A stretch of DNA of 64,000 nucleotides from Marinobacter caseinilyticus (GTDB taxonomy: Bacteria > Pseudomonadota > Gammaproteobacteria > Pseudomonadales > Oleiphilaceae): contig NZ_WUQJ01000023.1 of assembly GCF_011074955.1 (NCBI RefSeq), forward strand, positions 216,953-280,952, written 5' to 3'. The notes beneath the pieces are model-generated. The model had not been told where the DNA came from. It did no database searches and was given only the letters and a program-made list of their open reading frames with translations. The position numbers and the translations under genes were made by a program. Positions 48,589 to 58,403 of this stretch are shown here, piece by piece; within the stretch, counting starts at the first letter, position 1; every line of letters starts with the position of its first letter.

Positions 48589-50112
48589 TCATGCAAGGTT
48601 GGCGACATCCGGCGATACCGGTGCGGCGTCCATCACCGACCAGGGCTCACACTGGCCCAGCCAGTGTTCGAGCTGTCGTGAAATTTCATGGCGGTTCAGG
48701 CGACCGTTGGCGGTGAGCATGCCGTTGGCAGGCGTCATGGCCGTGGCGCTGACGTGCAGGGTTTGCAGCCGGGCGTAATCCGGCAGCCGTTGGTTCAGCG
48801 TCCTTACGAACGCCACCAGCGCCGGGATATCCGCGGTTTTGGTCGGCATCACCAGGGCACTCGGATAAACCTGGTTGTCACCGATCACCACGGACTGCAG
48901 CAGGCCCGGGGCCAATCGCAATTCACTCTCCAGCCACTCCGGGTTGATGTTGCGGCCAAACCGGGTAATCAGCAGGTTCTTGCGACGGCCATCCACAAAC
49001 AGATAACCGTCCTTGCTCAGGTGGCCCAGATCGCCGGTGGCGAGTGTGGAGTCCGGGCGTGACGGTTCACCCAGATAACCGGCGAAGGTGTTGCCGGTCA
49101 CCAGCAACTCGCCCTCGCCCGACACCGTGACGTTAATGTGGGACAACGGACGCCCGGCGGCACCGGGGCGGTTGTCGTCCGGCGTGTTCAGCGCCACCAC
49201 CGAGCCGCACTCGGACAGACCGTAGCCTTCGTAAAAAGGCAGCCCCAGGCGGTGGGCCATCAGCAACACGTCGACCGACACCTTGCCACCGCCGACGGCG
49301 ACAAAGGTCAGGCTGGCCGGGCATTCCGCCCCCCGCCCGACCGCAGCCACCAGCTGGTGCGCGATTTCAGGCACCAGTATCAGCGAATCCGGCTGCTCCG
49401 CGCCCAGGGTCGCCAAGAACTGATCCATATCCAGGCCACTGCTGCCGCTAAACCCGAGCGTCTGCAAGCGCCGCACGGTGACACTGGCGCCCAACCAGAG
49501 CGGCAGGTATACGCCGGCTACGTTTTCGAGCAGGGTCGCCAGCGGTAGCACACACAAATGCCGACTCAATGCCACCGACGCCAACCGCTCGGCCAGCGCC
49601 GCCACGGTGTTGTCGAGGTGGCGATGGGTCAGGCACACGCCTTTGGGTGTCCCGGTACTGCCCGAGGTAAACGTGACCTTGGCCAGGTCGTCCGGAAGCT
49701 TATTGATCGCCGCCGGGGCCTGTGGCGGGACCAACCGACCCATCCACACCGCATGGTCGAGTGCTTCCGGCGCCACGCCCTGCTGGCGCAGAGCCTCCGG
49801 CTGATCGCACAGCAATACATCCAGGCCGGCGCTGGTTTTCAGATGCTCCCGTTGCTGCGCCGAGAAAAATACCGGAATCGGCACACAGGGAATGCGTGCC
49901 AGGCGACAGGCCAGGTCGGCCGCCACCCAGGCCAGGGTGTTGTCCCCCATCAGCCCGACCCGGCCGGCACCCCGCAGCGTCAGGGCCGACGCCAGTTCCG
50001 TCACCCACTGCCACAGCTCGCTGTAGCTCAGGTCCCGCTGGTCGTCGCGCACGGCTACGTCATGAGGCCGCTGACGGGCGTGCAGCGCCAACCGGTCAAG
50101 CAGAGAGTTCAT
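48589..50112 (-). CDS. AMP-dependent acyl ligase with altered A10 motif
   Basis: A 507-residue adenylate-forming enzyme. The P-loop FTSGSTGTPKGVCLTH is complete, and YEGYGLSECG, ATGDLGHL and the GRRKNLLITRFGRN hinge are present. The C-terminal catalytic lysine motif (usually NGKxxR) reads ANGRLNR, so arginine replaces the lysine. The ATG at 50112, with GGAG 7 bases before it, is preferred over one two codons upstream. It overlaps the upstream acyltransferase-like gene by 17 bases. The likely task is activation of a fatty acid as acyl-AMP. Confidence 0.85.
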   Translation of the reverse strand: MNSLLDRLALHARQRPHDVAVRDDQRDLSYSELWQWVTELASALTLRGAGRVGLMGDNTLAWVAADLACRLARIPCVPIPVFFSAQQREHLKTSAGLDVLLCDQPEALRQQGVAPEALDHAVWMGRLVPPQAPAAINKLPDDLAKVTFTSGSTGTPKGVCLTHRHLDNTVAALAERLASVALSRHLCVLPLATLLENVAGVYLPLWLGASVTVRRLQTLGFSGSSGLDMDQFLATLGAEQPDSLILVPEIAHQLVAAVGRGAECPASLTFVAVGGGKVSVDVLLMAHRLGLPFYEGYGLSECGSVVALNTPDDNRPGAAGRPLSHINVTVSGEGELLVTGNTFAGYLGEPSRPDSTLATGDLGHLSKDGYLFVDGRRKNLLITRFGRNINPEWLESELRLAPGLLQSVVIGDNQVYPSALVMPTKTADIPALVAFVRTLNQRLPDYARLQTLHVSATAMTPANGMLTANGRLNRHEISRQLEHWLGQCEPWSVMDAAPVSPDVANLA

Positions 50113-50785
50113 GCGCATCTCCGTCCCTGGATTGGGGAAAAACCCGGCTTAACACGCCCTTATCCGCCAGCACGCGATAACCCGAGGGCACGTGGGCGAT
50201 CAGCACTTCCGGTTGGTGATGGTAATAATGGCCCCAGGCCTCGGCCCCGCCGGGAATCCGGTCGGGATCGGCAACGCCCAGGCTGTGAGCGGTCAGGCCG
50301 AGACGCTGAAAACTGACCCGCAACTGACGGGTGCCGGTGAAGGTCACCCATTGGATGCCCTGGTCGTGCAGCAGTACCGTCAGCATCGGGAACAACAGCC
50401 GGCTGATGCCGCCCTGCACCCCCGCCAGGTGGGCAATCTCCACAATCAGGCTGCGGTCGGCGACCACCCGGGGCGCCATCGCCTGTTCAACGGGTTGGCC
50501 CAGATAGTTCTCCACAAACAACGGGGCCGGGCCAGCGAGCTGGAGCCCGACCGCCGCCAGCATCACATGCCGGTCATCGCACAGCACCACCAGCTCCGGC
50601 ACCTGAATCGACGGCACGGCGGCAAACGCCTGCCAGAACCGGTTCCTGATAAAGGCTTCCACACTGCCCCAGGCATTATCTTCGGGCCGGACCGAATACA
50701 GCGTGTGGCCACCCACCCGTGCAACATCGCGCACGCCGGATGCCGCAGAAACATCTAAGATAAAAGGCACAGAGGTATCCAACAT
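50096..50785 (-). CDS. Thermostable-hemolysin family protein (GNAT/AHL-synthase-like fold)
   Basis: A 229-residue protein matching the thermostable hemolysin family: IRNRFWQAFAAV, FVENYLGQPVEQ, LIVEIAHLAGVQGGISRLLF, WVTFTGTRQLRVSFQRLGL and WGHYYHHQPEVLIAHV. The hemolysin name comes from Vibrio proteins; the fold resembles N-acyl-transferases and acyl-homoserine-lactone synthases, so an acyltransferase role is a reasonable guess. GAGGAG precedes the ATG. First gene of a five-gene operon, divergent from the two-component system. Confidence 0.85.
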   Translation of the reverse strand: MLDTSVPFILDVSAASGVRDVARVGGHTLYSVRPEDNAWGSVEAFIRNRFWQAFAAVPSIQVPELVVLCDDRHVMLAAVGLQLAGPAPLFVENYLGQPVEQAMAPRVVADRSLIVEIAHLAGVQGGISRLLFPMLTVLLHDQGIQWVTFTGTRQLRVSFQRLGLTAHSLGVADPDRIPGGAEAWGHYYHHQPEVLIAHVPSGYRVLADKGVLSRVFPQSRDGDAHELSA

Positions 50786-50831
50786 GCATCAGTACTCCTC
50801 TTACAACGTGACTTGAGAATAAGGCGCGAGT

Positions 50832-50848
50832 CTTAAGGGAAGCTTAAG
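50832..50848. promoter_or_regulatory. PmrA/QseB-type box, CTTAAG-N5-CTTAAG
   Basis: CTTAAG at 50832-50837 and again at 50843-50848 with a 5-base spacer, an 11-base period. It matches the YTTAAK-N5-YTTAAK consensus known for PmrA and QseB. It sits between the divergent five-gene operon and the response regulator gene, so it could serve both. If so, the response regulator's translation start should be downstream, consistent with the TTG at 50905. Confidence 0.75.
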
Positions 50849-50904
50849 GTCGACATGAAATGATCGTCAGCCCACCCGCAGGGCAGAACCGGAGGGATTG
50901 GAGA

Positions 50905-51585
50905 TTGCGCATACTGCTGATAGAAGATGACCCGTTGTTGGGCAAAACCATGGTCTCGATGTTGCAGCAGCAGCACACGGTGGACTGGATCGATGACGGC
51001 CAGCAGGCCCTGAGCGCTACTCTCAACGAACACTTCGATGTGATTATTCTGGACCTGTCGCTGCCGGGCAAAGACGGTCTGGAAGTGCTCCGGAGCGCCC
51101 GCAGCCGGGGCATCACCACCCCCATCATCATTCTCACGGCCCGCACCGACCTTGACACCAAACTGAAGGGTCTGGACTCCGGCGCCGACGACTACCTGAC
51201 CAAACCCTTTGCCATGGAAGAGCTGAAAGCCCGCATCCGGGCCATCATCCGGCGGGGCGACGGCAACGCCAGCACGTACCTTGAAATCGGCACCCTGAAA
51301 GTGGATCCCGCCGCCTGCCAGCTGTCAGTCAGTGACCATCCGGTGCCGTTATCACCCACCGAGTTCCAGATTCTCTATTACCTGATGCGCCACCCCAATC
51401 AGGTGGCGACCCGGCGCAAACTGGAAGACCAGCTCTATGGCTGGGATGCCGGTGTTGAAAGCAACGCCCTGGAAGTTCATATTCACCATCTGCGCAAGCA
51501 CCTCGGGAAATCCCTCATCCGAACCATCCGGGGCGTTGGGTACATGCTCGACAGCAACGCCGCCAGTACCTGTGAGTACCTTTGA
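50905..51585 (+). CDS. OmpR-family response regulator (PmrA/QseB type)
   Basis: A 226-residue regulator: receiver domain (LLIEDDPLLG, phospho-acceptor in IILDLSLPGKDGLEVLR, DDYLTKPF) and a winged-helix DNA-binding domain (LSPTEFQILYYLMRHP; VESNALEVHIHHLRKHLG; IRTIRGVGYML), most like the PmrA/QseB/TctD group. The TTG at 50905 begins exactly at the receiver's first strand after a GGAG-type site; an ATG 15 codons upstream is less likely. Its stop overlaps the kinase start by one base (TGATG). Confidence 0.9.
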   Translation: MRILLIEDDPLLGKTMVSMLQQQHTVDWIDDGQQALSATLNEHFDVIILDLSLPGKDGLEVLRSARSRGITTPIIILTARTDLDTKLKGLDSGADDYLTKPFAMEELKARIRAIIRRGDGNASTYLEIGTLKVDPAACQLSVSDHPVPLSPTEFQILYYLMRHPNQVATRRKLEDQLYGWDAGVESNALEVHIHHLRKHLGKSLIRTIRGVGYMLDSNAASTCEYL

Positions 51586-52970
51586 TGTCCCTGACCCGTA
51601 CCTTAACGCTGACATTGACCCTGCTGGTGCTGACCATGGCGCTGACCGCTGCGGTCTGGAGTTACCTTGAGAGCAACCACGAGCTGGAAGAGGTGTTTGA
51701 CGCCGAGCTCGCGCAGAACACCCGCGTGGTCCAGGGCCTGGTGCGTAACCTGCAAAACGACCAGTCCATGGCGCAGTTGCGCGAGACCCTTAACGAAACC
51801 TTACAGTTGCCGCATTTCAGCGACAACGAAGACGACGAGGTGTTGCCGGGCGGCGCCGGCCACAAGTATGAAAAGAAAATCATGTTTCAGGTCTGGTCGC
51901 CGACCGGTGAGCCGTTGTTGGCGTCCACCATCCGGGAAGCCGGCTCCCAGACCAGCGAACCGGGCTATGGCTGGATTGAATTCGACGGCAACCGTTGGCG
52001 CACGTTCCTGATCCGGGACCAACGGACCGGCTTCACCGTGCGTTCGGCCCAGCGGGACGATATCCGGCGCGAGCTCAGTCAGGAGCTGGCGCTGGGCAAC
52101 ACCCTGCCGCTGCTGGTGGTACTGCCACTGTTGATCCTGGCGGTGGTGGCCGCCATCCGCTGGGCGTTCAAGCCGCTGGCAAGGCTGGAACAGCACGTCC
52201 GTTACATGGCGCCAGAGGCGATCCAGGGCCTGGACGAGTCGATGGCGCCGGAGGAAGTCCGGGGGCTGGTGGCAGCCATCAACGGCATGCTGGGGCGGCT
52301 GGACGACGCCCTGGAACGGGAACGCCAGTTTACCGCCAACGCAGCCCATGAACTGCGCACCCCCCTGGCCGCCCTGCGGCTGAACGTGGAGCATGCGCTG
52401 CCGGACAACGCGGAGGTTGCCACGCCATTGCTGGAGTCGGTCGACCGGATGACGCACCTGGTCGAGCAGATGCTGTTGCTCAGCCGGCTGGACCCGGATT
52501 TTGCCGCCGACATCCAGCGGCTGGACCTGGCCACGGTGACCGCCGACGCCCTGGCGGACATTGCCCCGCTGGTGCTGGCAAAAAACCTGGAGTTGTCGTT
52601 CGACGACGCCGACGGACCCTGTCCGGTGCGCTGCAACGCGGCCCTGATCGCCACCCTGATCCGCTCCCTCGTTGCCAATGCCATCCAGTTTTGCCCGCCT
52701 CGCGGCAACATTCAGGTCATGCTGCGCAAGGGCCATCAGCATTGCCATCTGAGCATCAATGACGACGGCCCGGGCATTCCCAGGGCCGACCGTGAGCGGG
52801 CGCTGAGCCGGTTTGTGCGGCTCGATCAGCGCAAGGGCCGGGGCGCGGGCCTGGGCCTGGCCATCGCCCAGCACATCGCTGAGCTTCACGGCGGCAGCCT
52901 GCAACTGGACGATCGCAGCGATGGCCACACCGGGCTGTGTGCGACGGTATCGCTGCCGCTGGCAGCCTGA
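51585..52970 (+). CDS. Sensor histidine kinase (PmrB/QseC type)
   Basis: A 461-residue kinase: first membrane helix at residues about 8-28, a periplasmic region of about 130 residues containing acidic stretches (DNEDDEVL), a second helix (LPLLVVLPLLILAVVAAI), HAMP, H-box NAAHELRTPLAALRLNVEH and ATPase motifs (VANAIQF, NDDGPGI, GAGLGLAI). It pairs with the response regulator encoded just before. The signal is unknown. Confidence 0.92.
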   Translation: MSLTRTLTLTLTLLVLTMALTAAVWSYLESNHELEEVFDAELAQNTRVVQGLVRNLQNDQSMAQLRETLNETLQLPHFSDNEDDEVLPGGAGHKYEKKIMFQVWSPTGEPLLASTIREAGSQTSEPGYGWIEFDGNRWRTFLIRDQRTGFTVRSAQRDDIRRELSQELALGNTLPLLVVLPLLILAVVAAIRWAFKPLARLEQHVRYMAPEAIQGLDESMAPEEVRGLVAAINGMLGRLDDALERERQFTANAAHELRTPLAALRLNVEHALPDNAEVATPLLESVDRMTHLVEQMLLLSRLDPDFAADIQRLDLATVTADALADIAPLVLAKNLELSFDDADGPCPVRCNAALIATLIRSLVANAIQFCPPRGNIQVMLRKGHQHCHLSINDDGPGIPRADRERALSRFVRLDQRKGRGAGLGLAIAQHIAELHGGSLQLDDRSDGHTGLCATVSLPLAA

Positions 52971-53095
52971 GTGACCGCCGGCGCCTTGGGCGCGGCATAT
53001 TGTCCGTGATTGTACGAGGTTACTGCGGTGAGGTTTGCGAATGCGTCAAACACGGTATAGGTTGACGGGTATTATCGTATTCCTGGGAAGTTACC

Positions 53096-54976
53096 ATGCA
53101 AGCCGAGCTCATCGAAATCCGCAACCACCTGAGCCAATATGAGCCTTTTGACGGCCTGCCCGAGGCCACCCTCGACAAGATCGTCAACCAGGTGGAGATC
53201 GCCTATTTCCGCGCCGGCAGCACCATTCTGGAACTGGATCAGCCCAGCACCGACCTGAACTTTATCCGCAGCGGTGCGGTCGAGATTTTCCGGCGCTCGG
53301 GGGAACTCTACAACCGACTCACCGAGGGCGATATCTTTGGCCAGTTTGGCCTGATGATGAACAAGACCGTGCGGTTCCCCGCCAAGGCCCTGGAAGACAC
53401 CCTGATTTACTGCATTCCCGCCGCCCTGTTTCAGGAGCTGTGGGAAACCGAAGAAAGCTTTGCCGATTTTGTCGAGATTGAAGACCGGACCCGGCTGCGC
53501 ACCGCCGTTGCCCGACAAAGCAAATCCGGTAACCTGATGAACGCCAAGATTACCCGGCTGATCTCGCGGCCGCCGGTGATGGCGCCGTCCTGCGTACGCC
53601 TGCAGGAAGCCGCCCGCATCATGACGGAGCAAGGCGTGTCGGCGTTGCTGCTGATGGACGAGTCCGGGGACCCGCCGCAGATGGCGGGCATTATCACCGA
53701 CCGGGATTTGCGGACCCGCGCGCTGACCGAAGCGCTGCCCTCGGAGACGCCGGTCTCGGATATCATGTCCACCGGCCTGATCACCATCCGCTCCGAAGCC
53801 TTTATCTTCGAAGCCATGCTGATGATGCTGCACAACAACGTTCATCACCTCCCGGTGGTGGACCCGAAAGGTCAGCCCCGAGGTATCATCGGGCTGTCCG
53901 ACATCGTCAAATACGAGTCCCAAAGCACCTTGTTCGTGGTCAGCAATATCTTCCGGCAATCGGATGTGAGCGGGCTCAAGGAAGTCAGCCGCGATGTGCG
54001 CGACAGTTTCATCCGCATGGTGAGCGAAGACGCCAATTCCCACATGATCGGCAGTGCCATGGCGGGCATCGGCCGCAGTTTCTGCCAGCGGCTGCTGGAG
54101 CTGGGTGAGGAAGCGCTGGGCCCACCCCCCATACCCTATTGCTTTATGGCGCTGGGCTCCATGGCCCGGGACGAGCAGCTGGTGGTGACCGATCAGGACA
54201 ACGCCATGGTGTTGGACGACCGCTTCGATCCGGTCCAGCACGACGACTACTTCAAGGCACTCGCCAAGTTTGTCAGCGACGGCCTGGCCGCCTGCGGCTA
54301 CTCCTATTGCACCGGCGACATCATGGCCACCAACACCAAATGGCGGCAACCGCTGAGTGTCTGGAAAGACTACTTCACCGACTGGATCGAAAACCCCAAG
54401 GCGCAAGCCCTGCTGAACAGCAACATCTTCTTCGATCTGGAAGGCATTCACGGCGATACCGCTTACACCGAGGAACTCAAAACCCTGGTGGCGGAAAAAG
54501 CCATGAAGAGCCAGCGTTTCCTGGCGCTGATGGCCCGTAACGCACTCAACCGGACACCGCCGCTGGGGTTTTTCCGCACCTTTGTGATGGAGCAGGACGG
54601 CAAACAGAACAACACCATCAACCTCAAGCGCCGGGGCACCGCGCCTCTGTCCGACCTGATCCGGGTCCACGCACTGGCCTGTGGCTCACGGGCGCAGAAT
54701 TCGTTTGAACGCCTGCGGGCCATTGCCGACACCAAGCTGCTGCCCGAGGGCAGCGTCGAGAACCTGCGGGACGCGCTGGAATTCATCGCCATTGTGCGTA
54801 TCCGTCATCAGTCCCTGGCCATCGAGGCGGGCAACGCACCGGACAACAGCGTGCGGCCGGAAGACCTGTCGCCGTTTGAGCGGCGCAACCTCAAGGACGC
54901 CTTCCAGATTCTCAGTAGCGGCCAGAAGTTCCTGCGCTATCGCTACCACGCACCGGCGGGGCGCAACGTTTCCTGA
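53096..54976 (+). CDS. Cyclic-nucleotide/CBS/DUF294 putative nucleotidyltransferase
   Basis: A 626-residue cytoplasmic protein with, in order: a cNMP-binding domain (about 10-130), two CBS motifs (about 155-265), a DUF294 nucleotidyltransferase-like domain (about 295-430, with ALGSMARDEQLVVTDQDNAM, the GS...D-x-D pattern) and a DUF294 C-terminal helical domain. This is the architecture of the signal-transduction proteins often found beside a DnaQ-like exonuclease, as here. The biochemical activity is not established. Confidence 0.88.
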   Translation: MQAELIEIRNHLSQYEPFDGLPEATLDKIVNQVEIAYFRAGSTILELDQPSTDLNFIRSGAVEIFRRSGELYNRLTEGDIFGQFGLMMNKTVRFPAKALEDTLIYCIPAALFQELWETEESFADFVEIEDRTRLRTAVARQSKSGNLMNAKITRLISRPPVMAPSCVRLQEAARIMTEQGVSALLLMDESGDPPQMAGIITDRDLRTRALTEALPSETPVSDIMSTGLITIRSEAFIFEAMLMMLHNNVHHLPVVDPKGQPRGIIGLSDIVKYESQSTLFVVSNIFRQSDVSGLKEVSRDVRDSFIRMVSEDANSHMIGSAMAGIGRSFCQRLLELGEEALGPPPIPYCFMALGSMARDEQLVVTDQDNAMVLDDRFDPVQHDDYFKALAKFVSDGLAACGYSYCTGDIMATNTKWRQPLSVWKDYFTDWIENPKAQALLNSNIFFDLEGIHGDTAYTEELKTLVAEKAMKSQRFLALMARNALNRTPPLGFFRTFVMEQDGKQNNTINLKRRGTAPLSDLIRVHALACGSRAQNSFERLRAIADTKLLPEGSVENLRDALEFIAIVRIRHQSLAIEAGNAPDNSVRPEDLSPFERRNLKDAFQILSSGQKFLRYRYHAPAGRNVS

Positions 54977-55719
54977 TGGCCATGTCCGGACCTGACAACG
55001 CAAACCCCACGCCTGAACGCCCCGCCATGATTGACTGGCCGGCGCGCTTTCGGCTGCTGGCCGACACCACCAACGACCCACGGCTGAAACGGTTTTACGA
55101 AACCGGCTGCGTGACGCCCGATACCGCGCTGGCGGACACGCCGTTGGTGGCGCTGGATTTTGAAACCACCGGTTTGGACCCCAACCGGCACTCCATCGTC
55201 AGTGTCGGTTTAATCCCGTTGGACACCCGACGCATCCGCTGCAATGCAGCCCAGCACTGGGTGGTGCGGCCGCCGTTGCCGCTGCATCAGAGTTCGGTGA
55301 CCATCCATGGCATCACCCACACCGACATTGATCAGGCGCCTGACCTGACGGAGGTGCTGGACGAACTGCTGGACGCACTCGCCGGTAAAGTAGTGGTGGT
55401 GCACCACCGTGGCATTGAGCGACCGTTTCTGGATGTGGCGCTGCGGTGGCGCCTGAAAGAAGGCATCGAGTTTCCCGTGATCGACACCATGGCCATCGAA
55501 GCGGACGTGCATCCGAACCGCCAGCCCACCTGGTTCGGACGGCTGCGGGGCCAGGAACCCCTGTCCATCCGGCTCGGGGACAGTCGCCTCCGCTACGGCT
55601 TACCCCATTACCCGCCCCACCACGCGCTGACCGACGCCCTGGCCTCGGCGGAGCTGCTGCAGGCGCAGATACAGCACCACTTCTCACCCGACACACCGGT
55701 GGGGCAGCTGTGGTATTGA
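54976..55719 (+). CDS. DnaQ-like 3'-5' exonuclease
   Basis: A 247-residue protein with the DEDD exonuclease core: ExoI LDFETTGLDPNRHSIVSVG, ExoII around VVVHHRGIERPFLDVAL, and ExoIII PHHALTDALASAEL with the HxxxxD pair (DEDDh). The ATG at 54976 overlaps the upstream stop by one base. It is related to DNA polymerase III epsilon but is probably a separate nuclease, given its constant pairing with CBS/DUF294 proteins. Confidence 0.88.
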   Translation: MAMSGPDNANPTPERPAMIDWPARFRLLADTTNDPRLKRFYETGCVTPDTALADTPLVALDFETTGLDPNRHSIVSVGLIPLDTRRIRCNAAQHWVVRPPLPLHQSSVTIHGITHTDIDQAPDLTEVLDELLDALAGKVVVVHHRGIERPFLDVALRWRLKEGIEFPVIDTMAIEADVHPNRQPTWFGRLRGQEPLSIRLGDSRLRYGLPHYPPHHALTDALASAELLQAQIQHHFSPDTPVGQLWY

Positions 55720-55774
55720 ACAGTGGCACTGAACGGTGGCTGAACCGTTTACGACGACCGTTTAACGCAACGGT

Positions 55775-56782
<1,008 letters not shown>

Positions 56783-56995
56783 TTATTTTGTGAAACTAAA
56801 TTCCATTATTTTAACCTCACCGTCAAGAAGTGAAACGTTATTTGCTTTAACCGACCCCTTCACCGATCCGGGAATCGACAGAACTGGCCGACAGTTGCAT
56901 TGCTTTTGCCCCACCCGCCCAGTAATCTCGCAATACATCGTGGAACCGTGCACACGCCCGGATCCTCCTGTCAGTGAACGGCGCAAGAGGTAGCA

Positions 56996-57622
56996 GTGGT
57001 GAGGGCAACCGAACCCCCTTCGCAAATAACCGGCTCGGACGACGGACTCAAAACGTCCAGGGCCACGCCGCAGGATGCCTTTCGCAGGGCCCGGGAACTG
57101 TGGATTGTCGGCGAGCGCATCCACCTCGCCTCGTTGGCGGAAGAGCTCAACATCGGGCGCGCCACCTTGTTCCGCTGGGTGGGCAACAAAGACCTGCTGC
57201 TGGGCGAAATCCTCTGGTCCACCTACGAGCCCATTCGCACCAAAGCCCTCGCCCAGACCCAAGGCCACGGCGTCGACTACATTGTCGGTGTCTACCGCCG
57301 GATCAATCGTAAACTGCTCAATTCCAGGCCCTTACGCACCTTCATCAGCCAGGACCCGGAATACGCCCTGCGCATACTGACCTCCACCAGTTCCACCATC
57401 CACAGCCGGGTGGTGAAAGCCAACGCCCGCACCCTGCGGGAACAGATCGCCGAGGGTCACCTGCGGCCGCCGATGAAGACCGACAGCCTGTCTTATTTTA
57501 TGGTCCGGCTGGCGGAGTCCTGCCTTTACAGCGATGTCATCTGCGACCGTGAACCCCGCGAGGAAGAACTGGAAGACGCCTGCAAGGCGGTGCGGATATT
57601 GCTGGGCGGGAAATTGGGTTAA
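56996..57622 (+). CDS. QsdR-family transcriptional regulator (TetR-like)
   Basis: A 208-residue protein with an N-terminal TetR-type helix-turn-helix (IHLASLAEELNIGRATLFRWVGNKDLLLGE; about residues 41-70) and the all-helical C-terminal domain typical of QsdR-like regulators. A GTG start after AAGAGG. QsdR in Rhodococcus controls a lactonase gene, but here the neighbour is the divergent nitronate monooxygenase, the likeliest target. Confidence 0.85.
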   Translation: MVRATEPPSQITGSDDGLKTSRATPQDAFRRARELWIVGERIHLASLAEELNIGRATLFRWVGNKDLLLGEILWSTYEPIRTKALAQTQGHGVDYIVGVYRRINRKLLNSRPLRTFISQDPEYALRILTSTSSTIHSRVVKANARTLREQIAEGHLRPPMKTDSLSYFMVRLAESCLYSDVICDREPREEELEDACKAVRILLGGKLG

Positions 57623-58050
57623 GCGGTGGCGTTGACCCCTTTACCCTCGCACCAACGAGGCCGCCCCAAAGCCTGTGCCTGACCACTGCTTTTGATACGC
57701 ACCGTCATCGACATTATTGACTCGATTACCTGCCGCGACGCCTTTAATTCCAATTTTTTATTACGATCAACACCATGTGCATGCTTTACCCATTCTTCGT
57801 GACCAAGCCCCTGAGAACTTTTCTCCTTTCTGACACCAGTATCGGAACCTGCCTCGGCAGTTGATCCCGGTCGGCCTTGCAGGCCAGGCACTGACACGCC
57901 GGCAAAAGCCCGAACGTCGAAGTCGGGCGGTTCGTCCGCCCATTTGCCATAAATACTGCGGGAACAACAAAAATTGATGTTGTTGCATCCGGCTTAAATG
58001 TGACGGCGCGACAAGATCAGATTTGCCAGATTTAATGGTAAAGGTTGCCA
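57623..58050. other. Intergenic stretch with a branched hairpin element
   Basis: 428 bases of lower GC than the genes to the left. It holds a compact structure at 57901-57948: GGCAAA pairs with TTTGCC around two small hairpins (CCCGA/TCGGG and GGGCGG/CCGCCC) that share three bases. A 92-codon minus-strand open frame at 57619-57897 has no recognised family. The element lies upstream of the truncated PEP-CTERM gene. Confidence 0.45.
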
Positions 58051-58338
58051 ATGAATGATGACTCACTTGATGCCGGAGACTTCATTTTTGTTGATGATAA
58101 TAACAATGCGGGATTAGACTCCTGTTTTTCAGTGTTTATATCACCGGGCAATTATTTACTGGTTATAGGCGCCTACGACATGAAATTAAGTGAAGTACTG
58201 TCAAATACGTTTCTCACTCCAAGACGTGCTGGGGATCATAAACTCTCTCATCCTAATATCATTCCATTTGATGTACCCGAACCGTCATTATTGATCTTGC
58301 TTGCCGTTAGTCTCATTAGACTACACCGGGGCAATTAA
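58051..58338 (+). pseudogene. Truncated PEP-CTERM protein remnant (DVUA0089-like)
   Basis: A 95-codon frame ending in DVPEPSLLILLAVSLIRLHR, a PEP-CTERM sorting tail (PEP motif, hydrophobic helix, basic end). The start, NDDSLDAGDF to SVFISPGNYLLVIGAYD, resembles the second half of DVUA0089-type secreted proteins. There is no signal peptide, and an in-frame stop lies just upstream at 58039, so the N-terminal half appears lost. An AAGG site before the ATG may be chance. No exosortase gene is in the window. Confidence 0.65.
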
Positions 58339-58403
58339 TTTTTCCGGTTTAGCGACAACTATTTGTGAAAGACTTGGCTACCAAAAGAAATCCAAGTCTG
58401 AGC

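Noticed and set aside
53072..54670. 532-codon open frame antisense to the CBS/DUF294 gene
   Set aside because: Low-complexity, His/Gln/Gly-rich shadow of a well-supported gene.
57619..57897. 92-codon minus-strand open frame between the QsdR gene and the PEP-CTERM remnant
   Set aside because: Its C-terminal part looks slightly protein-like, but I recognise no family, there is no clear ribosome site, and its stop overlaps the QsdR stop. It could be a gene fragment; not called.
57901..57948. Cyclic di-GMP riboswitch
   Set aside because: The conserved GACGCAAAGCC-type core and the distal conserved bases are missing, although the small hairpins look suggestive.
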